64,000 bases of DNA. It comes from Alcaligenaceae bacterium. GTDB taxonomy: Bacteria > Pseudomonadota > Gammaproteobacteria > Burkholderiales > Burkholderiaceae_B. The stretch spans positions 186,001 through 250,000 of the forward strand of contig JACCEP010000006.1 of assembly GCA_013416395.1 (NCBI GenBank), given 5' to 3'. How positions within the stretch are numbered: position 1 is the first letter of the stretch; every line of letters begins with the position of its first letter. The position numbers and the translations under genes were made by a program. Under the pieces are notes generated by a model that saw nothing but the letters and a program-made list of their open reading frames with translations, had not been told where the DNA came from and ran no database searches. Positions 43,338 through 52,776 of this stretch are shown here, in pieces.

Positions 43338-44227
43338 GTCAAACTGTTAAACCCGTCAACCAGAAGGCGTGGTGGCTGATACTGCCGGTATGCATCTGCG
43401 TGGCGTTCTCCGCCATTATTCCGCTGATGACGGTTGTGAACTATTCGGTGCAAGACGTCATTTCGCCCACACGTTCGGTATTCGTGGGCACAGAATGGTT
43501 TGCTTCGGTTATGCAAGACAGTGCTTTGCATGAGGCTTTGGTGCGCCAGCTGGGGTTTTCGCTTTCGGTGCTGGCCATTGAGATCCCGCTGGGCATTTTG
43601 CTTGCGCTGTGCATGCCCGCCACAGGTTGGCGGGCTTCAGCGGTGCTGGTGCTGGTTGCGCTTTCACTGCTTATACCCTGGAACGTGGTCGGAACAATCT
43701 GGCAGATTTTTGGGCGGGCCGACATTGGTCTTATGGGGCGTACGCTGCATATGCTGGGTGTTGATTACAGCTATGCCGCAAACCCGACACACGCGTGGTT
43801 GACCGTGTTGCTAATGGACGTATGGCACTGGACCCCACTCGTGGCTTTGCTGGCCTATGCCGGGCTCAGGTCGATTCCTGATGCGTATTATCAGGCGGCC
43901 AGTATTGATGGCGCCAGCCGCTTTGCCGTGTTTCGTTATATACAGCTACCCAAAATGCGGGGCGTGCTAATGATTGCCGTGTTGCTGCGCTTTATGGACA
44001 GCTTCATGATTTATACCGAGCCGTTTGTGCTGACCGGTGGCGGGCCGGGCAATGCGACTACGTTTTTAAGCCAATACCTTACGCAAAAAGCAGTAGGTCA
44101 GTTTGATCTGGGCCCGGCGGCTGCGTTTTCATTGATTTATTTTCTGATCATTTTGCTGTTCTGCTTTATCTTGTACAGCTGGATGCAGCGCGTTGGAACA
44201 CAAGACAAGGGGCCCGCCCATGAGTAA
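43334..44227 (+). CDS. glpP: Glycerol ABC transporter permease GlpP
   Basis: The 297-residue protein has six helices and the ABC permease EAA-type loop AYYQAASIDGASRFAVFRYI near residue 190, which docks on the ATPase. The sequence FVLTGGGPGNATTFLSQYL is typical of MalF/UgpA-type permeases. Its start overlaps glpT (ATGA) and its end overlaps glpQ by 8 bases. Confidence 0.93.
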   Translation: MSQTVKPVNQKAWWLILPVCICVAFSAIIPLMTVVNYSVQDVISPTRSVFVGTEWFASVMQDSALHEALVRQLGFSLSVLAIEIPLGILLALCMPATGWRASAVLVLVALSLLIPWNVVGTIWQIFGRADIGLMGRTLHMLGVDYSYAANPTHAWLTVLLMDVWHWTPLVALLAYAGLRSIPDAYYQAASIDGASRFAVFRYIQLPKMRGVLMIAVLLRFMDSFMIYTEPFVLTGGGPGNATTFLSQYLTQKAVGQFDLGPAAAFSLIYFLIILLFCFILYSWMQRVGTQDKGPAHE

Positions 44228-45041
44228 GAATCGGCATAAATCCCATTGGGGCCGCACACTGTTTCTGGTGCTGTATTTGATCTTTGCCCTGTTGCCCATT
44301 TACTGGATGGTCAACATGAGTTTTAAGACCAACGAAGGCATATTGTCCAGTTTTTCACTGTTGCCCCAGCAGTTTACCTGGGACAACTATATCAAGATTT
44401 TTACTGATCGCTCCTGGTACAGCGGTTATATCAACAGCCTCATTTACGTCGCCATCAACACGGTCATCTCGCTGACTGTGGCGCTGCCTGCGGCCTATGC
44501 GTTTTCACGCTACAAGTTTTTGGGTGATAAGCATGTTTTCTTCTGGCTGCTCACCAACCGGATGACGCCACCGGCCATTTTTCTACTGCCGTTTTTTCAG
44601 TTGTATTCAACCGTAGGCCTTATGGATACGCATCTCGGTGTGGCGCTGGCGCACCTGATCTTTAACGTACCGCTGGCCGTATGGATACTTGAAGGCTTTA
44701 TGAGCGGCATTCCGCGTGAGATCGACGAAACCGCCTATATTGATGGCTACAGTTTTCCCCGGTTTTTCGTAACGATATTTTTGCCGTTGATCAAGTCGGG
44801 AGTGGGTGTGGCAGCCTTCTTCTGCTTTATGTTCAGTTGGGTTGAGCTATTGCTCGCACGCACACTAACCAGTGTCAATGCCAAGCCCATTGTTGCCACC
44901 ATGACGCGCACGGTTTCGGCTTCTGGTATGGATTGGGCAACGCTGGCGGCAGCGGGTACGCTCACCATTATTCCTGGCGCCATCGTGATCTGGTTTGTGC
45001 GTCATTACATTGCAAAAGGCTTTGCAATGGGGCGGGTGTAA
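44220..45041 (+). CDS. glpQ: Glycerol ABC transporter permease GlpQ
   Basis: The 273-residue permease has six helices and the EAA loop EIDETAYIDGYSFPRFFVTI at about 175-195. An upstream ATG at 44193 lies inside glpP; 44220 is chosen for its typical start and coupling. It pairs with GlpP as the membrane channel of the glycerol importer, not the phosphodiesterase named GlpQ in E. coli. Confidence 0.92.
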   Translation: MSKNRHKSHWGRTLFLVLYLIFALLPIYWMVNMSFKTNEGILSSFSLLPQQFTWDNYIKIFTDRSWYSGYINSLIYVAINTVISLTVALPAAYAFSRYKFLGDKHVFFWLLTNRMTPPAIFLLPFFQLYSTVGLMDTHLGVALAHLIFNVPLAVWILEGFMSGIPREIDETAYIDGYSFPRFFVTIFLPLIKSGVGVAAFFCFMFSWVELLLARTLTSVNAKPIVATMTRTVSASGMDWATLAAAGTLTIIPGAIVIWFVRHYIAKGFAMGRV

Positions 45042-45053
45042 GGAGAGGGGGCC

Positions 45054-45362
45054 ATGTTTAACTGGATGATGTGGACACTGCCCACTGCCGTGTTTTTTAT
45101 CTGCATCGTGCTGATGCTGACCGGCATGACAGTTTGGGAGATGAAGGCGCCTACTGTGTTGCGCAAAGGCTTTTTGCCCATGGCTACAACGCGGGGTGAC
45201 CGGCTTTTTATTGGTTTAGTCATCGCCGCTTACATCAACCTAGCCTATCTTGGGCTGGGCGAGCAGTTTGAGTCTTGGTTCAGCCTGGACGACCCACCTA
45301 CAGTCTGGGTCAGCTTTGTCGTATCGATGTTTGCGCTTGTGTTTATCGTGAAAAAAGGTTGA
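45054..45362 (+). CDS. DUF2160 small membrane protein of the glycerol operon
   Basis: The 102-residue protein has three hydrophobic helices (about 5-27, 52-70, 80-100) and the motif GMTVWEMKAPTVLRKGFLP. DUF2160 proteins are found within GlpSTPQV operons; the role is unknown, possibly a permease accessory. GGAGAGGG lies just before the ATG, 12 bases after glpQ. Confidence 0.85.
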   Translation: MFNWMMWTLPTAVFFICIVLMLTGMTVWEMKAPTVLRKGFLPMATTRGDRLFIGLVIAAYINLAYLGLGEQFESWFSLDDPPTVWVSFVVSMFALVFIVKKG

Positions 45363-45401
45363 GCGGCACACAGGTCGTAAGTTTGTTTTAGCAGTAACAC
45401 T

Positions 45402-45429
45402 GGCCGCTGAACAGCAGTACACAGCGGCC
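45402..45429 (+). other. Intercistronic hairpin upstream of glpV
   Basis: GGCCGCTG (45402-45409) pairs perfectly with CAGCGGCC (45422-45429) around a 12-base loop, with no U-tract. In binding-protein operons such a stem often protects or ends part of the mRNA so the receptor is made in excess. No gene lies in the 150 bases around it. Confidence 0.6.
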
Positions 45430-45512
45430 GGTTCGAAAAGATCGCGCAGCCTGACCCCCCGGGTATGTGCGGCAAGGCAGCAAGCCGGGGGATAACTATC
45501 AAGGAGACAACC

Positions 45513-47243
45513 ATGTTATTTCGTCGCACCGCGCTCGCGTTTGCTGTGACATGCCTGCTGTCAGGGCAGGCCTATGCTGGCGAAGCCGAAGCCGAAAAAT
45601 GGGTAGCAGAGGAGTTTCAACCATCGACGCTGAGCAAACAGCAGCAGATGGAAGAAATGAAATGGTTTATTGACGCCGCTGCCAAGCTCAAAGAAAAGGG
45701 CGTCAAAGAGATCTCGGTGGTATCTGAAACCATTACCACGCACGAATACGAGTCTAAAACCCTGGCCAAGGCGTTTGCCGAAATCACGGGAATTACCGTG
45801 CACCATGACATCATCCAGGAGGGTGATGTCGTCGAAAAACTGCAGACGTCCATGCAGTCGGGGAAGTCTATTTATGACGGGTGGATCTCTGACTCTGATT
45901 TAATCGGTACGCACTATCGTTATGGAGAAATGCTGTCGCTGACCGATTATATGGAGGGAGAAGGCAAGCAGTGGACCAACCCCAATCTTGATATTGCAGA
46001 CTTTATCGGTACGTCATTTACCACGGCGCCGGATGGCAAGCTTTATCAGTTGCCCGACCAGCAGTTTGCCAACTTGTACTGGTTCCGCGCAGATCTGTTC
46101 GCCCGTGATGACCTGAAAAAACAGTTTAAAGACAAGTACGGTTACGACCTTGGCGTGCCAGTTAACTGGACGGCATATGAAGATATCGCCAATTTCTTCA
46201 CGAATGACGTCAAGACCCTGGACGGCAAGCCTATTTACGGGCACATGGATTACGGCAAGAAAGACCCTTCACTGGGTTGGCGTTTTACCGATGCATGGCT
46301 GTCAATGGCCGGCGCTGCCGACAAGGGTACGCCTAACGGCATGCCTGTTGACGAGTGGGGCATACGGGTAGCCGACGATAAATGTACGCCTGTTGGCGCG
46401 TCGGTAGAGCGCGGCGGAGCCACTAACTCGCCTGCCGCTGTGTATGCACTTACCAAGTATATTGACTGGATGAAAAAGTACGCGCCCCAGGAAGCCCAGG
46501 GCATGACTTTTAGCGAATCGGGCCCTGTGCCGGCACAAGGTCACATTGCTCAGCAGATATTCTGGTACACCGCGTTCACTGCCGACATGATCAAGCAAGG
46601 TTTGCCTGTGGTCAATGATGATGGCACGCCAAAATGGCGTATGGCTCCGGCGCCGCACGGGCCTTACTGGAAGGACGGCATGCAAAATGGCTATCAGGAC
46701 GTAGGCTCCTGGAGCTTCTTCAAAAATCATGATGCCGACAAGGTCGCGGCCGCATGGCTGTATGCGCAGTTTGTTACGTCAAAGACGACATCGCTGAAAA
46801 AGTCGATTGAAGGCCTGACCTTTATCCGCGACAGCGACATCCACAGCGATTACTTCACCAAGAATGCCGACAAGTACGGCGGTCTTATCGAGTTTTATCG
46901 CAGCCCGGCACGGGTAGCCTGGACACCCACCGGCACCAACGTGCCTGATTATCCCAAGCTTGCACAACTCTGGTGGCAAAACGTGGCCACTGCGATTACA
47001 GGAGAAAAAACGCCACAGCAGTCCATGGATAATCTGGCCGAAGACATGGACAAGGTCATGGCTCGTCTTGAACGTGCAGGCATGAGCCATTGCGCGCCCA
47101 AGCTCAACAAGAAGAGTGACCCCTCCAAATGGCTGAGCTCCGACCAGGCCCCATGGAAAAAGCTTGATAATGAAAGCCCCAAAGGCGAAACCGTGGCTTA
47201 CCAGGACTTGCTCACGGCATGGAAGGAAGGAAAGGTGCGTTAA
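45513..47243 (+). CDS. glpV: Glycerol-binding periplasmic protein GlpV
   Basis: The 576-residue protein starts with a signal peptide MLFRRTALAFAVTCLLSG cleaved near AYA-GE. The mature part is a large cluster B-type binding protein. ETITTHEYESKTLAKAFAEI and KSIYDGWISDSDLIGTHYR are typical of GlpV. It captures glycerol in the periplasm for GlpPQST. AAGGAG (45501-45506) precedes the ATG at 45513; the longer frame from 45465 would destroy the signal peptide. It ends at a strong terminator. Confidence 0.93.
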   Translation: MLFRRTALAFAVTCLLSGQAYAGEAEAEKWVAEEFQPSTLSKQQQMEEMKWFIDAAAKLKEKGVKEISVVSETITTHEYESKTLAKAFAEITGITVHHDIIQEGDVVEKLQTSMQSGKSIYDGWISDSDLIGTHYRYGEMLSLTDYMEGEGKQWTNPNLDIADFIGTSFTTAPDGKLYQLPDQQFANLYWFRADLFARDDLKKQFKDKYGYDLGVPVNWTAYEDIANFFTNDVKTLDGKPIYGHMDYGKKDPSLGWRFTDAWLSMAGAADKGTPNGMPVDEWGIRVADDKCTPVGASVERGGATNSPAAVYALTKYIDWMKKYAPQEAQGMTFSESGPVPAQGHIAQQIFWYTAFTADMIKQGLPVVNDDGTPKWRMAPAPHGPYWKDGMQNGYQDVGSWSFFKNHDADKVAAAWLYAQFVTSKTTSLKKSIEGLTFIRDSDIHSDYFTKNADKYGGLIEFYRSPARVAWTPTGTNVPDYPKLAQLWWQNVATAITGEKTPQQSMDNLAEDMDKVMARLERAGMSHCAPKLNKKSDPSKWLSSDQAPWKKLDNESPKGETVAYQDLLTAWKEGKVR

Positions 47244-47280
47244 GCGGGTGGTATGGCTTAAACAGCCCTGATGCGTAAGA

Positions 47281-47316
47281 AAGGCTGTGTGCTGCACATC
47301 AGGCACACAGCCTTTT
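47281..47316 (+). terminator. Terminator after glpV
   Basis: AAGGCTGTGTGC (47281-47292) pairs perfectly with GCACACAGCCTT (47303-47314) around a 10-base loop, with TTTT at the end. It separates glpV from glpD. Confidence 0.9.
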
Positions 47317-47378
47317 CCACTGGGTAGTGGCCTTGTGATTTACACTTATGGTGCTGTAATTAACTGGTTTCTGCTTTT

Positions 47379-48974
47379 ATGACAACTTCTGTATCCCCCT
47401 TGCCGACTGACCGCGCCGGCATTATGTCCGCGCTCTCCAACTTGGGCCAGGTAGACCTGGCCATTATCGGTGGGGGTGCAACAGGCTTGGGCGTCGCCCT
47501 CGATGCCGTTTTACGGGGCCTGTCGGTCGTATTGCTTGAGTCTTGCGATTTTGCCAAAGGCACTTCATCACGGGCAACCAAATTGGTGCACGGCGGCGTG
47601 CGCTACCTTGCTCAAGGCAACGTAGCTCTGGTGCGGGAGGCACTGCACGAACGCTCGACGCTGTTGCGCAACGCGCCACATCTGGCGCGGCCCTTGCCTT
47701 TTGTTATGCCGGGCTACAAGTGCTGGGAAACCCCGTTTTATGGGGTGGGCCTCAAAATGTATGATGCTCTGGCCGGCAAGGCCGGGCTGGGCAACACGCA
47801 GTTTCTCAGCGCCCGTCAAACGCGGGCATGTGTACCGGGTGTAAAGGCTGCGGGCCTTAAAAGCGGGGTCAAATATTGGGACGGCCAGTTTGATGACGCC
47901 CGTCTGGCTTTGGTGCTGGCGCGTACAGCGGCCGCGCAGGGCGCGTTGCTTGTCAATTACTGCCCGGTAACTGAGCTCATCCATGAAGATGGCAAAGTGG
48001 CTGGCGTACAGTGCCAAGATGCTGAAACAGGCCTTGGCTATGTGGTTCGTGCCCGCTGTGTCGTGAACGCCGCCGGTGTATGGGTGGATGACATCCGCCA
48101 CAAAGATGGCGATGCGCTTGGCAGGGCCACGCAGGCTATGGTGGCGCCCAGCCAGGGTGTTCACCTTGTTGTTGATCGCGAGTTTCTGCCTTCCGACCAT
48201 GCCTTGCTGGTGCCCAAAACCGAAGACGGTCGCGTTCTGTTTGCCGTGCCCTGGCTGGGCAAGGTTATTCTGGGCACCACTGATACGCCGCGCGACGACC
48301 TGGCGCGCGAGCCCCGGCCTTTTGCGTCCGAGGTCGAGTTCATTCTGGGCGAAGCCGCCAAGTACCTTGAGCGTGCGCCTCAGCGCAGTGATGTGCGCAG
48401 TATTTGGGTGGGCTTGCGGCCACTGGTGCGGCAACCCGAAAACGAAGGCGGCGCCACCAAAAAGCTTAGCCGTGAACACACCGTATTGGTTAGCCCCAGC
48501 GGGCTGGTAACCGTTACCGGCGGCAAGTGGACAACATATCGCGCCATGGCTGAAGACGTGCTTGAAAAGTGCGCTGAAAGCGTGTGGCACACGCCTCTTG
48601 CTGCGTGTCGCACGGCAAACTTTCCGCTGGTAGGTGCGCCGTCCGATGCGTCGGCGCGCCCCTCCATTACGACGGCGCCAGGCCTAAATGCCTATGGCAC
48701 TGAAGCGCCGTGCGTTAACCAGTTGGCTGGTGCCGATATCGAACTTGCGCCCGGCCTGACCGAGGCCATGGTACGTTTTGGCGTGCGCTATGAGTACGTG
48801 CGCTCAGTTGAAGACATGCTGGCACGGCGCGTACGGCTACTCTTTCTTGACGCCGCCCTTGCTGCACAACTGGCGCCTCGAGTTGCCGCCCTGGTTCAAG
48901 AAGAAACAGGTATTGATGCCAAACTTGACGAGTTTCTGGCGCTCGCCCAACAGTATCACACGCTACCTGATTGA
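47379..48974 (+). CDS. glpD: Aerobic glycerol-3-phosphate dehydrogenase
   Basis: The 531-residue flavoprotein has the FAD-binding Rossmann motif DLAIIGGGATGLGVALDA at residues 27-44 and the family string SSRATKLVHGGVRYL at about 65-80. GGKWTTYRAMAEDVL is near 385 and a C-terminal domain lies from about 400. It oxidises glycerol-3-phosphate to dihydroxyacetone phosphate at the inner membrane, passing electrons to quinone, and completes the route from GlpSTPQV and GlpK. The terminator upstream suggests it has its own promoter in 47317-47378. Confidence 0.96.
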   Translation: MTTSVSPLPTDRAGIMSALSNLGQVDLAIIGGGATGLGVALDAVLRGLSVVLLESCDFAKGTSSRATKLVHGGVRYLAQGNVALVREALHERSTLLRNAPHLARPLPFVMPGYKCWETPFYGVGLKMYDALAGKAGLGNTQFLSARQTRACVPGVKAAGLKSGVKYWDGQFDDARLALVLARTAAAQGALLVNYCPVTELIHEDGKVAGVQCQDAETGLGYVVRARCVVNAAGVWVDDIRHKDGDALGRATQAMVAPSQGVHLVVDREFLPSDHALLVPKTEDGRVLFAVPWLGKVILGTTDTPRDDLAREPRPFASEVEFILGEAAKYLERAPQRSDVRSIWVGLRPLVRQPENEGGATKKLSREHTVLVSPSGLVTVTGGKWTTYRAMAEDVLEKCAESVWHTPLAACRTANFPLVGAPSDASARPSITTAPGLNAYGTEAPCVNQLAGADIELAPGLTEAMVRFGVRYEYVRSVEDMLARRVRLLFLDAALAAQLAPRVAALVQEETGIDAKLDEFLALAQQYHTLPD

Positions 48975-49101
48975 TAGGCCTACATGCTGGGTCCCTTTGA
49001 GGGTGTGACGAAGCACTCTGGTCGTGCAATAAATTCGTTGGGGCGGTGCCAGGGGCGGCGCTTGCTGCGGCTAGAAGACCTTGGCGCTGGCGTTTCAGCC
49101 C

Positions 49102-49635
49102 TCAGTTGCGAAAAAGCGTACCCGCACCATCGAAGCTGCGCGCAAAATACGGGCTTTCGAGCGAATCGACACGTACACGCCCTCCCGATGAGGGCGCATT
49201 CACAAATTGACCCTTACCGATATAAATACCCATATGTGAGTGGGGTTTGCCCAGCGTGTTAAAGAACACAAAGTCGCCAGCCTTTAACTGTTTTTTAGAG
49301 ACGGGGCGACTTTGCTGGGCAATGCCTGCCGTGTGACGTGGCAAGGGTCGACCTACCGAATTTTGAAGCACATACACAACCAGGCCGCTGCAGTCGAACC
49401 CCGTTGCGGGTGTACCACCGCCATAGCGGTAAGGCGTGCCCACCTGGCTAAGCGCAGCCAGTACTACATCATTGCGGCTGCCTGGGTCAAGTAACGGGAG
49501 GCTGGCGTCGACATGACGCTTGGGTGCATGGGTACTGGCACAGCCGGCCAGCATGAGCACACACACATACATGATTAAGCGGGGCAGCAGGCGTTGCCTT
49601 ACCAGCGATGTATGCAGGCGCGAGAACCGCGGCAT
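49102..49635 (-). CDS. NlpC/P60 cell-wall endopeptidase lipoprotein
   Basis: The protein has a lipobox (LMLAGC) after a long N-terminal region, then the NlpC/P60 domain: catalytic Cys in GFDCSGLVVYVL, His in SHMGIYIGKGQF and a third polar residue near NAPSSGG. It would cleave the stem peptide of peptidoglycan from the outer-membrane side. Starts at 49635, 49647 or 49656 are all possible; none has a good ribosome site. It stands alone, convergent with glpD and divergent from flhD. Confidence 0.88.
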   Translation of the reverse strand: MPRFSRLHTSLVRQRLLPRLIMYVCVLMLAGCASTHAPKRHVDASLPLLDPGSRNDVVLAALSQVGTPYRYGGGTPATGFDCSGLVVYVLQNSVGRPLPRHTAGIAQQSRPVSKKQLKAGDFVFFNTLGKPHSHMGIYIGKGQFVNAPSSGGRVRVDSLESPYFARSFDGAGTLFRN

Positions 49636-49656
49636 AGCTGTCAACATAGCAAGCAA

Positions 49657-49988
49657 AATGTAACCTTATTAAGAAGGGTTGTTGTAATTACGAGACTGTT
49701 TGTAATGTAATGTGTTTTGCTTCTATTGAATAACTGCGTGTCTTGATGATTGTCATTCAATCATATTAGTAGTTTGTTGATACCATCATCGCCTGTGTCA
49801 AGGCCCATAGGTATTTTTACAGATGGCATTTTTTGCACGGCCTGTTGCTATCTTGACACTGTACGGCCGTTTGATCATTGCGACCAGCCCGTGGGCAATC
49901 GTGATAGCAATGTAACTATTAATGTCAATTGTAAAAATAATGGCCTTTTTAAGTACAACATTTAAAAGCAACATCGCAGAAGGTAAGT
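49657..49988. other. 332-bp AT-rich control region before flhDC
   Basis: There is no gene here. The region is clearly more AT-rich than its neighbours, as usual for the heavily regulated flhDC promoter. A hairpin TGATTG-TCATT-CAATCA lies at 49747-49763. I cannot name a specific -35/-10 pair or regulator site. Confidence 0.5.
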
Positions 49989-50312
49989 ATGACCATCGTA
50001 GGCAATCCCATACTCAGTGACATCCAGGAAGTTAATCTCTCATACCTGATGCTAGCCCAAAGGTTATTGCGCGAAAATTTCTCAGCGGGTATGTTCCGTC
50101 TGGGGTTTGACCATGACGTCGCGCAAATCGTCATGAAGCTCTCGCCCGCTCAGTTGGTAAAGCTGGCAAGCTCAAGTTCGGTACTGTGCCAGTTTCGTCT
50201 TAATGATTACCAGTTGCTCGCTTCGCTGACGCAAGAAGTACTCGGCGGCATTTTGCAGCAGGCACATGCCACCATTTTGATGGCCCAACGTCAGCCAGCT
50301 TCTTCCTGCTGA
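49989..50312 (+). CDS. flhD: Flagellar master regulator subunit FlhD
   Basis: The 107-residue helical protein has [20 protein letters not shown] at residues 8-27, the FlhD dimer region. The C-terminal part also fits ([20 protein letters not shown]). With FlhC it forms the FlhD4C2 activator of class 2 flagellar genes. The Cys that forms the inter-subunit disulfide in E. coli FlhD has a counterpart near residue 67. AAGG precedes the start; flhC begins 8 bases after its stop. Confidence 0.95.
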   Translation: MTIVGNPILSDIQEVNLSYLMLAQRLLRENFSAGMFRLGFDHDVAQIVMKLSPAQLVKLASSSSVLCQFRLNDYQLLASLTQEVLGGILQQAHATILMAQRQPASSC

Positions 50313-50320
50313 TCAAGCCG

Positions 50321-50932
50321 ATGGCAACCAAAAGCGTAGCGGGCGAGGGCCGCGAAATCGAACTAGCCAGCCAGATGATTCATTTGGGTGCCCGTCTGCA
50401 GGTTTTACAGGCCGAAACCGGGCTTAGCTATGATCGGTTGGGGCGTCTCTACCGTGAGATCAAAGGCTGCTCGCCACCCAAGGGCATGCTGCCATTTTCT
50501 GTTGACTGGTTCATGACTTGGTTGCCCAATATTCATGCCACCATGTTCTACAGCATTTATCGCTATGTGAACCAGCATACGCCGTCCAAGGGCGCACAGG
50601 CGCTGGTCGAGGCGTACCGGCTTTATCTTGAACAGGCATCGGCCGGGCGCCCGCAACACACTGATGCAGAGCCAGTACTTAGCTTTACACGTGCATGGAT
50701 GCTCGTTAGGTTTTTTGATAGCGGCATGCTGCAAATGACCAACTGCGCACGTTGCAAGGGCAGCTTTGTCGCGCATGCTCACGACCCGCAGGGCAGCTAT
50801 GTGTGCGCTATCTGTAAGCCTCCGCCGCGGGCTGGCAAAACCCGCGCCCAAAATAGGCGTCAGCACGCAGATATGACGACAAAAACACCCACTGACGCAG
50901 CCTTTTCTTCTGCGTTGAAAAAGCGATCATAG
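50321..50932 (+). CDS. flhC: Flagellar master regulator subunit FlhC
   Basis: The 203-residue protein contains the FlhC zinc site CARCKGSFVAHAHDP followed by YVCAICKPP, giving the four Cys ligands at about residues 141-166. A long N-terminal helical region contacts FlhD and DNA. The basic 35-residue tail is longer than in E. coli. It is co-transcribed with flhD. Confidence 0.95.
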   Translation: MATKSVAGEGREIELASQMIHLGARLQVLQAETGLSYDRLGRLYREIKGCSPPKGMLPFSVDWFMTWLPNIHATMFYSIYRYVNQHTPSKGAQALVEAYRLYLEQASAGRPQHTDAEPVLSFTRAWMLVRFFDSGMLQMTNCARCKGSFVAHAHDPQGSYVCAICKPPPRAGKTRAQNRRQHADMTTKTPTDAAFSSALKKRS

Positions 50933-50960
50933 CCGGCACGTATTACTAGAAGGCGCGTCC

Positions 50961-51845
50961 GTGTTTATTTTGATTGGTTTTATCATCGTCTTTGTGTCGG
51001 TGTTTGGCAGTTTTGTGGCTATGGGTGGGCATCTTGGTGCGCTGTATCAACCCTTTGAGTTTGTGCTGATTGTAGGTGCTGCAGTCGGGGCATATATTGC
51101 CGCTGGCAGCGGCAAGTCGGTGCGGCTGTTAATGCACTCACTGCCGCTTGCCCTCAAAAAAAACCCATACAGCAAAGATTTGTACATGGAGTTAATGGCC
51201 TTGCTGTATGCGCTGCTTAACAAAGCACGGCGAGAGGGCATGATGTCTATTGAGTCTGACATCGAAGACCCTCATAACAGCGCTATTTTTGCCGAGTACC
51301 CGCGCATACTCGGCGATCACACGCTCATGGAGTTCATTACCGACTATTTGCGCCTGATGGTTAGCGGAAACATGAGTTCGTTTGAGATAGAAACACTCAT
51401 GGATCAGGATATCGAATCACAAAGCAACGAACGGCTTGTGCCTGTTGCGGCGCTGCGCACAGTCGCCGATGGCCTGCCTGCTTTTGGAATCGTTGCCGCA
51501 GTGCTCGGCGTGATCAAGGCGCTGGCTTCGGTAGACCAGCCCCCTGCAGTACTGGCTGACCTCATCTCCAAAGCCATGGTTGGCACGTTTTTGGGTATTC
51601 TGGTTGCCTACGGGTTTGTTGCTCCCTTGGCCGGCTCCATGGAACGGCGTTCAGCGGCCTCGAACAAAGTGCTTGAGTGCATAAAGGTAACGCTGCTTGC
51701 CAGCATGAACGGCTATCCGCCACCTCTGGCGGTAGAGTTTGGACGCAAAGTGTTGTATTCGCATCTGCGGCCTTCCTTTATGGAGCTCGAAGAGCATATG
51801 CGCCAGGTGCGTGGCGCGGGCAATGCAAAGAAAAGCCAGTCATGA
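50961..51845 (+). CDS. motA: Flagellar stator MotA (GTG start)
   Basis: The 294-residue protein has four membrane helices (two at 2-50 and two at about 165-220) flanking a cytoplasmic loop with the rotor-contact charged residues. The segment VAALRTVADGLPAFGIVAAV precedes helix 3 and carries the conserved Pro. The only suitable start is a GTG at 50961 (FILIGFIIVFVSVFGSFV); there is no ATG nearby. Its stop overlaps motB (ATGA). Confidence 0.95.
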   Translation: MFILIGFIIVFVSVFGSFVAMGGHLGALYQPFEFVLIVGAAVGAYIAAGSGKSVRLLMHSLPLALKKNPYSKDLYMELMALLYALLNKARREGMMSIESDIEDPHNSAIFAEYPRILGDHTLMEFITDYLRLMVSGNMSSFEIETLMDQDIESQSNERLVPVAALRTVADGLPAFGIVAAVLGVIKALASVDQPPAVLADLISKAMVGTFLGILVAYGFVAPLAGSMERRSAASNKVLECIKVTLLASMNGYPPPLAVEFGRKVLYSHLRPSFMELEEHMRQVRGAGNAKKSQS

Positions 51846-52759
51846 GCCAAGATTCAACTTCTACCCGTATCGTTATCCGGCGCAAGCGGGGGCATGAAGA
51901 AGAGGCTCCGCACGGCAGTTGGAAGATTGCCTATGCCGATTTCATGACGGCGATGATGGCCTTCTTTCTGGTGATGTGGTTGCTGTCGCTGGTTCCGCCC
52001 AAAGACCTGCACGCCATTGCGGAGTACTTTCGTACACCGCTAATTACCGCCATTACGGGCGGCCCAAAATACGACCATGGAAGCACGGTAATTCCAGGTG
52101 GTGCGCCTACGGTGATACCGCAGTCGCTGATTCCTTCCGAAAGCGATGCAGAGGCAGAGCAAGATCGGCACGACACGTTGCGGCTCGATGGCCTCAGGCA
52201 AGAAATTGAGCAGCTGATCGAAACAGACCCGGTGCTGCGTGAGTTTCGCCCTCAGCTTTTGCTCGACATGACGCCAGACGGCCTGCGTGTACAGATTATC
52301 GATCAACAGAATCGGCCGATGTTTGCCACCGGCAGCGCTCAGGTACAAACCTATTTGCGTGATGTGCTCAGGCATCTGGGCCCGGTTTTCAACCGCATAC
52401 CCAATAGCATAAGCATTGCCGGCCACACGGATTCGACGCAATACGCATCGGGAGAGCGGCTGTACAGCAATTGGGAGCTCTCGGCAGATCGTGCCAATGC
52501 CGCGCGGCAAGAGCTGGTCGCAGGTGGCATGAGCGAGCCCAAAATCAAACGCATACTCGGCCTGGCATCATCGGTAAGCCTGGTTAAAGATAACCCGGGT
52601 GCTGCCGTAAACAGACGGATCAGCATTGTTGTCCTGAACCGCCGCGCCGAACAGCGTATCGATAAGCAAAATGCGGCGGGCGCGCCAGTTGCCCATCTTG
52701 ATGCGCTGCTTGAGCCGCAAGCCGCACCTTCTTTACCGCGGTTTGCCGCCACCCCTTAA
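51842..52759 (+). CDS. motB: Flagellar stator MotB
   Basis: From 51842 the protein has 305 residues. A single membrane helix (about 30-50) carries the proton-channel Asp in KIAYADFMTAMMAFFLVMWL, and an OmpA-like peptidoglycan-binding domain covers about 150-280 (SISIAGHTDST, SADRANAARQEL). A frame 55 residues longer lies inside motA and is not used. Confidence 0.95.
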   Translation: MSQDSTSTRIVIRRKRGHEEEAPHGSWKIAYADFMTAMMAFFLVMWLLSLVPPKDLHAIAEYFRTPLITAITGGPKYDHGSTVIPGGAPTVIPQSLIPSESDAEAEQDRHDTLRLDGLRQEIEQLIETDPVLREFRPQLLLDMTPDGLRVQIIDQQNRPMFATGSAQVQTYLRDVLRHLGPVFNRIPNSISIAGHTDSTQYASGERLYSNWELSADRANAARQELVAGGMSEPKIKRILGLASSVSLVKDNPGAAVNRRISIVVLNRRAEQRIDKQNAAGAPVAHLDALLEPQAAPSLPRFAATP

Positions 52760-52776
52760 TCAACAAGGACGTAATC

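Noticed and set aside
47568-48590. 340-residue frame antisense to glpD
   Set aside because: It lies wholly within the strongly conserved glpD gene and has no recognisable domain; it is a by-product of codon use.
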